36,058 nt of DNA from Roseateles sp. Its GTDB lineage: Bacteria; Pseudomonadota; Gammaproteobacteria; Burkholderiales; Burkholderiaceae_C. The notes under the pieces were generated by a model. It did no database searches. It was given only the letters and a program-made list of their open reading frames with translations, and was not told where the DNA came from. Location: the NCBI GenBank assembly GCA_016790285.1, contig JAEUPJ010000043.1:1-36058 (forward strand), in the 5' to 3' direction. The first letter of the stretch is position 1. The number at the start of each line of letters is the position of its first letter. Both the position numbers and the translations under genes were made by a program. Positions 1 to 7,697 of this stretch are shown one piece after another.

Positions 1-60
1 GATCCGGGCCTTCAACTCACGGCTGTAGCGACTGCGCTTGCGACTCTGTTCGGCTTCCAT
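1..60 (-). CDS. tnpA: IS66-type TnpA, N-terminal 20 codons (partial)
   Basis: The start codon is at 60 on the minus strand and the ORF runs off the window. The visible peptide begins MEAEQSRKRSRYSRELKAR, a basic start followed by the Y-S-x-E-x-K-A-x pattern seen at the beginning of the helix-turn-helix of IS66 TnpA and IS3 OrfA proteins. The GTAA terminus of the element favours IS66. In this family TnpA is a small accessory protein encoded upstream of tnpB and tnpC, which are not visible here. An identical 20-codon start is present at the other edge of the window. Confidence 0.6.
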   Translation of the reverse strand, partial: MEAEQSRKRSRYSRELKARI

Positions 61-141
61 CGTGTCCAGCTATTTGCTTAACTGGACAGCATCGTTATCG
101 CTGCGACGACCGTTCTCAAGATGGGATTGCCGGACGCTTAC
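1..141 (-). mobile_element. IS66-family element, left-boundary copy (partial, terminal 141 bp)
   Basis: These 141 bases are the exact reverse complement of 35918-36058. Read on the minus strand the element begins at 141 with GTAAGCGTCCGGC; IS66-family inverted repeats start with GTAA. A small ORF follows 81 bases in. The element runs off the window at position 1, so only one end is seen. Its junction with host sequence lies at 141/142, inside the 3' end of a LysR-type gene. The family call rests on the GTAA terminus and the first 20 residues of the first protein. The 8-bp target duplication typical of IS66 cannot be tested because the other end is outside. Confidence 0.7.
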
Positions 142-238
142 CTTGTGGCTGGGCTATCACGAGGACCTGCGCCAAGCACCGCGCATCAAGGCCTTTCTGG
201 AGTTCGCGCTGAGCAAGGCGTCAGAGTTGCAGGTCTGA
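142..238 (+). pseudogene. LysR-type transcriptional regulator, C-terminal remnant
   Basis: About 32 codons remain after the insertion-sequence junction, reading LWLGYHEDLRQAPRIKAFLEF and ending in TGA at 238. This is the usual end of a LysR substrate-binding domain (W-x-x-x-H-x-D-L-R-x-x-x-R-I-x-A-F-x-x-F). The helix-turn-helix and nearly all of the effector domain are missing, so the remnant is non-functional. The break coincides exactly with the terminus of the IS66-type element at 141, which points to disruption by insertion. The target gene of the lost regulator cannot be told from the remnant. Confidence 0.75.
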
Positions 239-641
239 CGACTTCGTTGGCCTGCAAGTCAGATCCACGCCGCTGACGGCAGACCCAGGCGTTCTGGTTG
301 GCGAGCCAATGCACCTCAGCGCAATCGCCAGGCGCACTGTCTGCAACGATTCAGTCTGCTGGCAGTTGAGAGCCGGTTCGGTGCATTGTTGTCAGCCACC
401 GATAGGAAGCTGATAACAGAGCTTCGAAGTTCGCTTCCTATGGCGCGACGATCCACCGAGGCGTCTGGCGCCTGACAAAGTTTCGAAGACCGGGCGCTCG
501 ATACCGGGGCGAGCACTTCGCCTGGATGGCAATGTTGCGAAGCGCCTTGTTGGGGCAGGGTATTTCAGGGATGGACTTGCGTCACGGTGCCATCTCGCTC
601 TGTTCAGTCGAATCAAGACTCGACACTGTTCTTCGGACGGA
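239..641. other. Non-coding stretch containing a Tn7-like transposon left end
   Basis: No convincing gene is found between the LysR remnant and the WYL regulator. The short reading frames here lack family features and ribosome binding sites. The notable content is a transposon-end-like array at 387-490, described separately. The rest, 491-641, shows nothing recognisable. Confidence 0.6.
387..490 (+). repeat. Left end (L1) of a Tn7-like transposon
   Basis: The sequence opens with TGTTGTCAGC at 387 and carries two copies of a TnsB-site-like unit facing the same way: GATAACAGAGCTTCGAAG at 412-429 and TGACAAAGTTTCGAAG at 473-488. The outer unit and the 25 bases before it pair as an imperfect inverted repeat with the right end at 33416-33461 (TGTTG, then GATrGGA, then TGATAACArAGyTTCGAA). 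The units resemble the Tn7 TnsB site, in which ACAA-type bases face the terminus and AACTG faces inward. The unit orientation places the transposon to the right. The outer unit is also framed by a 9-bp inverted repeat, ATAGGAAGC at 402-410 and GCTTCCTAT at 433-441. No 5-bp target duplication matches either right end. Confidence 0.55.
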
Positions 642-1628
642 TCATGCAATCGGTCTAGCATTGCTGGCCTGCCGGTAGCGCTCTGCGAGGGTTGCAAACG
701 CTGCGGCCAGCTCGGGGGGGCCGACGACTTCCATCGCCACCTCGAACTGTCCGAAGGAGGCAGCCAGTGCGCCCCAGGACCACGAACCTGATTCGAACGT
801 GCAGGATCCTTCGTCGACTGCAGTTACCTTTCCATCGCCGGCGAAGGGTAGAACCTCATGCGCAGGCAAGTGGATGATGACGGTGCCGCGGCATGCCCAC
901 TCGTTGGTGCGCGATCCTTTGAACTTGGCCGACACAAATTCGCTGACTGCGCCGCCGGGCACCGAACGCGCAATGAACCGCGCTCCCCGCTTGATGCGCG
1001 GGCACACGCGATCAACGCTGAAGAGACGCCAGTCGTCACGATCCAGGTCCCAGGCAACGAGATACCACCTGCCGTGCGAAATGGCCAGATGGTGGGGTTC
1101 GGCGCGCCTCGCCGTGGGCTCTTCTCCGCCGCTGACGCCGCCACGGCCCGTGTAGTCGAATTGCAGTGTTTGCCTGTCACTGATGGCAGTCGCAAGATCG
1201 ACGAGCACGTCTAGCGATGCAGTGACTGGAGCGGCCTCACGAGGACTGCCAACAGCTGTGAGCTCAAAGGCATCGAGGCGGTGCCGCAGCGGCGACGGCA
1301 TCACTTGGCGGATCGCGCCGAGTGCCCGGATGGCAGCTTCTTCGATCCCCGCGCCCAGGGTCGTCGCCGCGCTGAGTGCGATGGCCACCGCCATGGCCTG
1401 GTCGTCATCGAGGACGATCGGCGGCAACACGTTGCCTGCTTCAAGTTGATATCCGCCATCAGGGCCCATGGTGGCCCTGATGTTGTAGCCCATGGCGCGG
1501 AGGCGGTCGATGTCTCTACGAACAGTTCGGTCGCTGATGTTGAGGCGGGATGCGAGAAGCGCGCCCGGCAATTCGCGCCGAGTCTGCAGCAATGATAAGA
1601 GGTGCAGCTGCCTTTCCGTGGACGACAT
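642..1628 (-). CDS. WYL-domain transcriptional regulator (YafY type)
   Basis: This 328-residue protein has an N-terminal DeoR/HTH_11-like winged helix (about residues 5-60, with ASRLNISDRTVRRDIDRL as the recognition region). A WYL domain follows (about 135-230), with H-x-x-L-A-I-S-H-G-R-W-Y-L-V-A-W-D and F-S-V-D-R-V. The C-terminal WCX extension ends near residue 320. Length and layout fit the YafY/YobV group of repressors or activators, which sense small ligands through the WYL fold. The start at 1628 lies 13 bases from a perfect palindrome in the divergent spacer, and the gene is divergent from a VOC-fold gene it probably controls. The ligand is unknown. Confidence 0.88.
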   Translation of the reverse strand: MSSTERQLHLLSLLQTRRELPGALLASRLNISDRTVRRDIDRLRAMGYNIRATMGPDGGYQLEAGNVLPPIVLDDDQAMAVAIALSAATTLGAGIEEAAIRALGAIRQVMPSPLRHRLDAFELTAVGSPREAAPVTASLDVLVDLATAISDRQTLQFDYTGRGGVSGGEEPTARRAEPHHLAISHGRWYLVAWDLDRDDWRLFSVDRVCPRIKRGARFIARSVPGGAVSEFVSAKFKGSRTNEWACRGTVIIHLPAHEVLPFAGDGKVTAVDEGSCTFESGSWSWGALAASFGQFEVAMEVVGPPELAAAFATLAERYRQASNARPIA

Positions 1629-1640
1629 GTCGTCTACTCT

Positions 1641-1668
1641 AGGTCAAGTCTAGGACGCTACTTGACCT
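1641..1668. promoter_or_regulatory. Palindromic operator candidate between WYL and VOC genes
   Basis: AGGTCAAGT at 1641-1649 and ACTTGACCT at 1660-1668 form a perfect 9-bp inverted repeat with a 10-base spacer. It sits in the 100-base gap between the divergent regulator and VOC genes and contains TTGACC, a possible -35 hexamer, on both strands. WYL regulators commonly bind such palindromes near their own promoter. The link to this regulator is inference. Confidence 0.55.
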
Positions 1669-1728
1669 ACATAGATGGAACACTGGTGTCATCGCGCCGA
1701 GCCGGCCGACTTCATCCAAGGATCAGAG

Positions 1729-2187
1729 ATGTCCATCCAGACCACCACCCACCTCAACTTTCGCGGTGACGCGCGCCAGGCACTGGAGTTCTACCAGTCT
1801 GTTTTTGGGGGGCACTTGGTCGTCAAGACCTACGCAGACTTCGGCATGCCCGCCGAGGCGCCCGGCGCCAGCCAGATCGTTTTCGGCCTGGTCACCGCCG
1901 AGAACGGCTTCCGAGTCATGGGCTATGACATCCCAGGGCAGTTCGAGGGTGGGATCGCCTCGGGCGGTTCGACCCACCGTCAGAACGGCATCACGATGAC
2001 TGATCAGGCTCTCTTTCTCTCGATAAGCGCTGACAGCCTCGAAGCGCTGCAGCCCTACTGGAGCGCGCTGGTCGCAGACGCCACGGTCGTAGAGCCGTTG
2101 GCTGCGTCCGCATGGAGTGCAGGCTTCGGCATGCTCACCGATCGATTCGGAGTGACCTGGACGGCCAGCGTCATCGCTCCTCAATGA
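1729..2187 (+). CDS. VOC-fold (glyoxalase/PhnB-like) protein
   Basis: This 152-residue protein belongs to the vicinal oxygen chelate superfamily in the PhnB-like branch. It starts STTT-like with T-T-H-L-N-F-R-G-D-A-R-Q-A-L-E-F-Y-Q-S-V-F-G-G, the usual first beta-alpha unit, and ends with F-G-M-L-T-D-R-F-G-V-T-W, the usual last strand. Start 1729 is chosen because AAGGA lies about 7 bases upstream and the family begins here; an in-frame ATG at 1675 would add 18 unrelated residues. Such small proteins often serve as metal-dependent or antibiotic-binding proteins, but many have no known substrate. Divergence from a WYL regulator suggests ligand-induced expression. Confidence 0.85.
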   Translation: MSIQTTTHLNFRGDARQALEFYQSVFGGHLVVKTYADFGMPAEAPGASQIVFGLVTAENGFRVMGYDIPGQFEGGIASGGSTHRQNGITMTDQALFLSISADSLEALQPYWSALVADATVVEPLAASAWSAGFGMLTDRFGVTWTASVIAPQ

Positions 2188-2387
2188 GTCTCTGTGCGGC
2201 CAGGAGAGTTCGCGGCTCGCTGAGAGATCCATGCAGTTCGTGTGGAATGCGGCGTAGCACTGTCGCAGGGCCATCGCGAACGGACGGGCAGGATGAGTCC
2301 TACAAGCATCGCGCTTGGCATGCCGAAGTGACCCGTTCATGGCTTCGGCCTGCCCACGGCACCTTCTAAAGCGAATTACAGGGCCGT

Positions 2388-3158
2388 CTACTCCTTGCTC
2401 TTGAGCTCCGCTTCTGCGCGCTTGCCGTCGCGCCGCTGGATGTAGGCATCCCGGACGAATAGGTACTTGTCGAGCGCCATGTCATCGATGCGCTGGCTGA
2501 GTTCCAGGAAGCTGGCACGCGCGTCGACCGCGTTCAACGCGGTCAGGCTGTTGCGTACGCCTACGTCTGCAATTTGTCCCTGGATGCTCCCGATAGCATT
2601 GATCGGCAGCGAGACCAGGCCCCTCGTGTCTGACGGGCCAAACAGGGGCACGACGATGTAGGCACCGGGACTCACGCCCCATGCCCCCAACGTGCCGGAG
2701 AAGCTTTCGCCGTGCCGTGGCATGCCCCAGTCGCTGGCGACGTCGATCAGCCCCAACAGGCCCACGATCGTGTTGGTGCCGAACCGACCGAAGTCCGACA
2801 GGCCATCCGTAAACCGCCCTTGCAACATCAGGTTGACCGCTGACCAGGGGTCGCCAAGGTTCGAGAAGAAGTTGGAGACGCCCTTTCGGACAGGCTGTGG
2901 CAGCACGGCCTCATACACCCGCGCTGCCGGCTTCAGCACCACCTTGTCGAAGCCTTCATTGAAGGCGAACAGTTTGCGATTCACCGGTTCGATGGGGTCG
3001 GGATTGGAGGTCGTCGCGCAACCGGTGGCGCCGAATGTCAGCAACAGGACGAGGGCTGTCGGGGTGATGAGTGTCCGCAGCCCGCCGACGTTGGAAGTTG
3101 CCGGCCGATGCAGCATGGAGACGACGTCTTGGCTTGTGGGACAGGTGTCTGGGGACAT
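2388..3158 (-). CDS. mlaA: MlaA/VacJ-family outer-membrane lipoprotein
   Basis: This 256-residue lipoprotein has a signal peptide ending in L-T-F-G-A-T-G-C, a lipobox with the lipidated Cys. The MlaA core follows: D-P-I-E-P-V-N-R-K-L-F-A-F-N-E, then N-F-F-S-N-L-G-D-P-W-S-A-V-N and R-F-G-T-N-T-I-V-G-L-L-G-L-I-D-V-A, and P-L-F-G-P-S-D-T-R. MlaA is the outer-membrane part of the Mla pathway, which removes mislocalised phospholipids from the outer leaflet and passes them to MlaC. Start 3158 is favoured by AAGGAG 7 bases upstream; a longer in-frame start at 3224 has no such site. The other mla genes are not adjacent, which is common for mlaA. Confidence 0.92.
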   Translation of the reverse strand: MSPDTCPTSQDVVSMLHRPATSNVGGLRTLITPTALVLLLTFGATGCATTSNPDPIEPVNRKLFAFNEGFDKVVLKPAARVYEAVLPQPVRKGVSNFFSNLGDPWSAVNLMLQGRFTDGLSDFGRFGTNTIVGLLGLIDVASDWGMPRHGESFSGTLGAWGVSPGAYIVVPLFGPSDTRGLVSLPINAIGSIQGQIADVGVRNSLTALNAVDARASFLELSQRIDDMALDKYLFVRDAYIQRRDGKRAEAELKSKE

Positions 3159-3466
3159 GGTGGCTCCTTGGCGAAAGTGACAATCCATACGCCTTGCGTG
3201 TGGTCGATGCCAATCGTTCGCCAAGTCAGCTTTCCCGATACTTTCCGTACGCCCAGAACCATCTCAGGCATGACGACGTGGTTTGAGGCGGCCAGTTCAA
3301 GTCGCGACCACGTGCCCCTGGGCCATTGAGCCTTGCCATGGAGGTGCGCTTGCGGGCGGCAAGGATGGCGCACCTCGGGCGGGTTCAGAGGATGCGCCGG
3401 AGGCGCAGTGCATGGCGGTCGCCTTCATCTTGCGCGAGCCAGGGCAATGTGCGGGTTGGGCTCTCC
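3159..3466. other. Intergenic region with a 9-bp hairpin
   Basis: No supported gene lies between mlaA and the histidine kinase remnant. A perfect 9-bp inverted repeat, GAGGTGCGC at 3341-3349 and GCGCACCTC at 3368-3376, could form a hairpin downstream of the kinase stop. It lacks a T-run on either side, so an intrinsic terminator is not established. A minus-strand frame around 3180-3290 encodes a plausible-looking peptide (VVMPEMVLGVRKVSG) that I do not recognise. Confidence 0.4.
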
Positions 3467-4493
3467 TCAGATCGCCCCTTTCACGACAGGTGCGGCTGAT
3501 CTTGCTAGCACGACGCGGAGACCGGGATGCGCCTCGCTTGCGGTCAAAGTCCATCCATGCGCCTGGGCGATCTCCTGGCAGATCGCCATGCCTAGCCCGG
3601 CACCTTGATCACGACGATGGGGGCCCCGCCAAAAGCGGGCGAAGATGTTCCCCATCTGATCTTGAGGTATGCCCGGGCCCCAGTCACGAATGGTCACGGA
3701 GTTCGCATCGACCTCCACTCGCACGAGCGTTCCAGGAGGCGTGTGCTGAAGGGCGTTCTCCAGCAAATTCTTCAGTAGCGTGAACAGCGCGCCACGGTCA
3801 GCCATCCAGGCGACCTCTGCGTCTTGCTCGGGCAGTTCGAAACGCACATCCGCAGCGTCCGCCATGCGCTGCAGGAAGCTAGCTGCCTGGTAGACCGCTT
3901 CACGCATGGCAACAGCAGTGGGCCGATAGTTCTGCAGTTCACTTGCCTCTGCCAAGTGAAGCAGTTGCTGGACATGCCGACTCATATGTTCCACATCGCC
4001 AAGCAGCGCCTCGCGCTGGGCAGACGGGGGACTGAGCTCGACCTGGGCACGGATCAGTGCGATCGGTGTCTTGAGCTCATGCGCTGCGGTCGCCAGAAAT
4101 TCCTGTTGGACTCGATACCCCTGCTCTACCCGTTCGAGAACCCGATTGAAGCTGTCCACCAGAGGGGCAATCTCTTTGGGTACGTTCTGCGTCGGCAGTC
4201 GCGCATGCAGAGAGCGCGGAGAGATTCCGGCAGCCGCGTCCGAGATGCCTCGCACCGGCTTGAGCGAGTACCGCAGCGTGAAATAGACACAAGGACCGAA
4301 GACGAGTAGCAGCACCAGACTGAACAAGGCAACACCTGCTCCCATAAACGGCAGCGCGAATGCCTCGTACACGAGGTGAAGGAACCGCCTGCTCACAGCG
4401 AACTGCACGTGCCAGAGTCGCCCGTCGCGTTCCACCGTCTCGGTGGCCGCGACCATAACGACGCCGCCATGCTCAAACTCGAAGCGCCCGGAC
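3467..4493 (-). pseudogene. Sensor histidine kinase, 5'-truncated by IS21 insertion or deletion
   Basis: About 342 codons remain from the IS21 junction at 4493 to the stop. In the remnant a membrane segment (about 48-72) is followed by HAMP-like sequence. The HisKA box is F-L-A-T-A-A-H-E-L-K-T-P with the phospho-accepting His at 139. The ATPase has an N box (L-L-K-N-L-L-E-N-A-L-Q-H, 240-251), a G1 box (D-W-G-P-G-I-P), an F box (I-F-A-R-F-W-R-G) and a G2 box (G-A-G-L-G-M). Only the last part of the periplasmic sensor remains; the first membrane helix and start are lost. The kinase core is intact, so expression from an IS promoter or an internal ATG could still yield a cytoplasmic or singly anchored kinase. 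The partner response regulator is absent, probably lost in the same event. Confidence 0.85.
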
Positions 4494-4554
4494 TGTTGAG
4501 GCTCGCAGCGAACTGACCCGGGGCGCTCGTGCAGAACTGACCCACCCCTGAAGG

Positions 4555-5376
4555 CTACCCGAGGGAGCCTGAGTCTGTGGATATCTCTGAGGTCTTGGGG
4601 TCTCCTTTCTTGCGCTGAGTGGGTCGGGCACGCGCTGCTGCGACGGTCGTGCTGCTGTGCTTGAAGCGCCAGGACTCGTTGCCGGTCTCGACGATGTGGC
4701 AGTGGTGCGTGAGCCGGTCGAGCAAGGCCGTGGTCATCTTGGCGTCGCCGAAGACGCTGGCCCATTCACCGAAGCTCAGGTTGGTGGTGATGACCACGCT
4801 GGTGTGCTCGTAGAGCTTGCTCAGCAGATGGAACAGCAGCGCCCCGCCGGCCTGGCTGAAGGGCAGGTAGCCGAGCTCGTCCAGGATGAGCAGGTCCACG
4901 TACATCAGCCGGTGCGCGATCTGCCCGGCCTTGCCGGCCGCCTTCTCCGCTTCCAGCGCGTTGACCAGTTCCACCGTTGACTGGAAGCGCACCCGTTTGC
5001 CATGCCGCTGGATGGCCTCGATGCCCAGCGCCGTGGCCAGGTGCGTCTTGCCTGTGCCTGGCCCACCGATGAGCACCACGTTGTGCGCGGCCTCGGTGAA
5101 CTGGGTCGTGTGCAGCTTGCGCACCAATGCCTCGTCAACTGCGCTGGCCTCGAAGTCGAAGCTCGCCAGGTCCCGGTGCGCCGGGAAGCGCGCCGCCGTC
5201 ATCTGGTACGCGATGGAGCGCACGTTGCGCTCGGCGCCCTCGGCATCCAGCAGTTGTTCGATCAACTGCTCGGGTTCCAGCGCCGCGTGGCGGCAATGCG
5301 CCACCAGCTCGGGCCAGTTGGACGCCATGCCGTGCAGCTTGAGCGCCTTCAGCCGCGTGACGATCTCGGTGCTCAT
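4555..5376 (-). CDS. istB: IS21 helper ATPase IstB
   Basis: This 273-residue AAA+ ATPase has Walker [10 protein letters not shown] (about 104-112), Walker [12 protein letters not shown] (162-172) and sensor-like I-T-T-N-L-S-F. The C-terminal W[20 protein letters not shown] pattern is typical of IstB/DnaC-like proteins. IstB oligomerises on DNA and activates the IstA transposase at the target. Its ATG overlaps the istA stop in an ATGA arrangement, so translation is probably coupled. The protein appears full length and intact. Confidence 0.96.
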   Translation of the reverse strand: MSTEIVTRLKALKLHGMASNWPELVAHCRHAALEPEQLIEQLLDAEGAERNVRSIAYQMTAARFPAHRDLASFDFEASAVDEALVRKLHTTQFTEAAHNVVLIGGPGTGKTHLATALGIEAIQRHGKRVRFQSTVELVNALEAEKAAGKAGQIAHRLMYVDLLILDELGYLPFSQAGGALLFHLLSKLYEHTSVVITTNLSFGEWASVFGDAKMTTALLDRLTHHCHIVETGNESWRFKHSSTTVAAARARPTQRKKGDPKTSEISTDSGSLG

Positions 5377-6887
5377 GAGCGTGCCTCCTGTGGGTTGCGT
5401 AGCGCGTCATAGCGCTGCACGTCGGCGCGGGGTTCCTCCTTCAGCGCCGGTGCAGGTTGGGCCAGTTCACGGATGGCCGTGGTGCCGTCCTTCAAGCGCG
5501 CCAGCACGTTGAGCACGTGCTCGGCGCTGGGCCGTCCTGCTTCCAGCGCAATCTCTGCGGCCACCAGCACCGCCTCGAGGCCATGCACCGGCACGGCCGC
5601 CAGCACCTGCGCCATGACGCGGTCGCCGCCCGCGTGGCGCAGCAGATGGCGCTGAAGGGTCTGCAGGACCTCAGGCATGACCTTGAAGGGCGCGCCGTTG
5701 CGCAGCGCCCCAGGCTTGATCTGCACCAGTGGGATGTAGTGCTGCCAGTCGTAGAAGGTCAGCTCGCGCTCGAAGCTGCGGGTGTGCCGGGCCACCTCGA
5801 CGCCGTCGGCCACCAGCACCAGGCTCTCAGGGTAGGCGCGCAGGCTGAGCACGGCGTTCACGTGCCGCGTCGGCACGCTGTAGCGGTTGCGCTGGAAGTG
5901 CACCAGCGCCGTGGCGGAGACGCGCACGGGCTGCTCGACGTAGCCGTCGAAGGGCTTCGGGCACGGCATCAGGCGCGCTTGCTCGTCTTGCAGCACGTCG
6001 GCCACGGTCAATGCGGGCCACTCGGGGTGTGCGGTCTCAGCCCAGCAGGCGCGGCATCGCTCGGCGAGCCAAGTGTTGAGCGTGGCCAGGTCCGGCCAGC
6101 GTCGCTCGCTGGCTTCACGCCAGACCTGGCGTCGGCGGTCCTGCACGTTCTTCTCGACGATGCCCTTCTCCCAGCCCGAGGCGGGGTTGCAGAACTCGGG
6201 CTCGAACAGGTAGTGCGAGCACATGGCCTGGAAGCGCGCGTTGACCGAGCGCTGCTTACCGACCCCCACCTTGTCGACGGCCGTCTTCATGTTGTCGTAC
6301 ACGCCGCGACGCGGCACACCGCCCAGTGCCTGGAAGGCGCGTGCGTGAGCGTCGAACAGCATCTCGTGGCTCTGCGTCGGGTAGGCCGTGAGCCAGAAGG
6401 CGCGGCTGCTGGCGAGCTTGGTGTGCGCGACCTCCAGCCGTCGGCGCAGGCCGCCCACGAAGACGTACTCGCAGCTCCAGTCGAACTGGAAGGCGTCGCC
6501 GAGCTCAAAGCTCATCGGCACGAAGGCGGCGCGCCGTGGCGCTGCGTCCTGCTCGGCGCGCCAGGCCCGCACCCAGCGGGTCACGCGGGCATAGCTGCCG
6601 GCGTAGCCCAGCGCGCGTATCTGCTCGAACAGCATCTTCACCGTGCGCCGGTCGCGCACCGGCCGGTGCTGGTCGGCCTTGAGCGCCGACGCCAGATGCT
6701 CAGCCCAGGCGTCCACCGCGCTGGCAGCCTCTCGCTTGGGGTACTTGGGTTCGGTCACGCCCTCCTGGCGCAACCACTGACGAACAGTGTTCCGGGACAA
6801 CCCGGTGCGTCGACTCACCTCGCGGATGGACAGTCCATCTCGCAGGTGCATCCGTCTGATCTTGGCCAACATGCCCACGCTGATCAC
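5373..6887 (-). CDS. istA: IS21 transposase IstA
   Basis: This 504-residue transposase has an N-terminal helix-turn-helix (about 15-42; [20 protein letters not shown]) for binding the IS ends. An RNase H-like DDE core follows, with D136 in F-Q-F-D-W-S and D198 in Y-D-N-M-K-T-A-V. The glutamate lies in the [11 protein letters not shown] segment near 240-245. A Mu-type beta-barrel and a C-terminal region that contacts IstB follow. It catalyses cut-and-paste or copy-out transposition of the element. The reading frame is uninterrupted, so this copy may be active. Confidence 0.96.
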   Translation of the reverse strand: MISVGMLAKIRRMHLRDGLSIREVSRRTGLSRNTVRQWLRQEGVTEPKYPKREAASAVDAWAEHLASALKADQHRPVRDRRTVKMLFEQIRALGYAGSYARVTRWVRAWRAEQDAAPRRAAFVPMSFELGDAFQFDWSCEYVFVGGLRRRLEVAHTKLASSRAFWLTAYPTQSHEMLFDAHARAFQALGGVPRRGVYDNMKTAVDKVGVGKQRSVNARFQAMCSHYLFEPEFCNPASGWEKGIVEKNVQDRRRQVWREASERRWPDLATLNTWLAERCRACWAETAHPEWPALTVADVLQDEQARLMPCPKPFDGYVEQPVRVSATALVHFQRNRYSVPTRHVNAVLSLRAYPESLVLVADGVEVARHTRSFERELTFYDWQHYIPLVQIKPGALRNGAPFKVMPEVLQTLQRHLLRHAGGDRVMAQVLAAVPVHGLEAVLVAAEIALEAGRPSAEHVLNVLARLKDGTTAIRELAQPAPALKEEPRADVQRYDALRNPQEARS

Positions 6888-6994
6888 TCCTGCTTCCCCT
6901 GCTCATCCGTTGAGCAGGTCAGTGTGTTTTGCGTGGGTCAGTTTTGCGCGAGCATCACCCCGTTTTGTGGGTCAGTTTTCGGCGAGCGTCAACA

Positions 6995-7684
6995 CAACAG
7001 ATCGATCAGTACCTGACAGCCGAACGTTTGGCACAGGCACGCCTGGCGGCTGCCCAGGCGCTCGTCGAGACGCAGAAGTTGCGCCTGGCGCAGACCCAGG
7101 TGTTTGCGCCCGACGACGGTGTCATCTCCGCGCGCAGCGCTACCGTGGGTGCGGTGCTGCCCATGGGGCAAGAACTATTCAGGCTCATACGACGCGGCCG
7201 CCTTGAATGGCGTGCCGAAGTTGCCGCGCCCCAGTTGGCGAGGCTCAGGCCTGGGCAACTGGTGACAGTCACTCCGGTGGGTGGCGACCCCATCCGAGGC
7301 ATCTTGCGCATGGTGTCGCCGGCCGTGGACATTCAAACCCGCAATGGACTCGTCTACGTCGACCTGCCTGCGGGACGTTCGGCTAGGGCTGGCATGTTCG
7401 CGCGCGGCGACATCGAGGTCGGCATCGGCAGCCAGGCGCTGACGTTGCCGCAGACTGCGGTGCTGTTGCGTGAAGGCTTTCACTACGTACTGAACGTCGG
7501 GCGGGACTCGCGGGTAATACAGACGAAAGTCAGAGTCGGTCAACGTGCTGGCGATCGCATAGAAATCCTTGCGGGCGTCGACGCCAGCAGCAAGGTTGTC
7601 GCCACCGCTGGCGCGTTCCTGGGAGATGGTGACCTGGTGAAGGTGGTCCAGGGCCGATCACCTACGCCAAGCAGCGCGAAGTGA
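6995..7684 (+). pseudogene. RND efflux periplasmic adaptor (HlyD/AcrA family), 5'-truncated
   Basis: The remnant of about 229 residues begins exactly at the IS21 junction. It retains the second helix of the hairpin (L-A-A-A-Q-A-L-V-E-T-Q-K-L-R-L-A-Q-T), the second lipoyl half-motif (V-F-A-P-D-D-G-V-I-S-A-R), the beta-barrel and the membrane-proximal domain. Signal peptide, first lipoyl half and first hairpin helix are missing, so it should not form a working adaptor. An accidental start inside the IS (near 6929) could still translate it without export. It lies 13 bases before the pump gene, its expected partner. Confidence 0.88.
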
Positions 7685-7697
7685 TGCAGGGGCGCGC

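Larger units (their letters stand above)
4494..6994 (-). mobile_element. IS21-family insertion sequence
   Basis: The 2.5-kb element is bounded by imperfect terminal inverted repeats: TGTTGAGGCTCGC at the left (from 4494) and, reading inward from the right end at 6994, TGTTGACGCTCGCC. Further AACTGACCC repeats lie just inside both ends, as is usual for the multiple end-binding sites of IS21. It carries istA and istB overlapping by 4 bases. The bases flanking the two ends (GCCCGGAC on the left, CAACAGAT on the right) do not form a target duplication, although IS21 elements normally make one of 4-8 bp. This indicates a rearrangement after or during insertion. Confidence 0.93.

Noticed and set aside
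38-141. Reading the LysR remnant as a 66-residue protein starting at 38
   Set aside because: The first 34 codons lie in the IS66 terminus; only the part after 142 is LysR-like.
5457-7016. 519-codon plus-strand frame across istA
   Set aside because: Antisense to the transposase with His/Val/Arg/Gly-rich composition and no motif.
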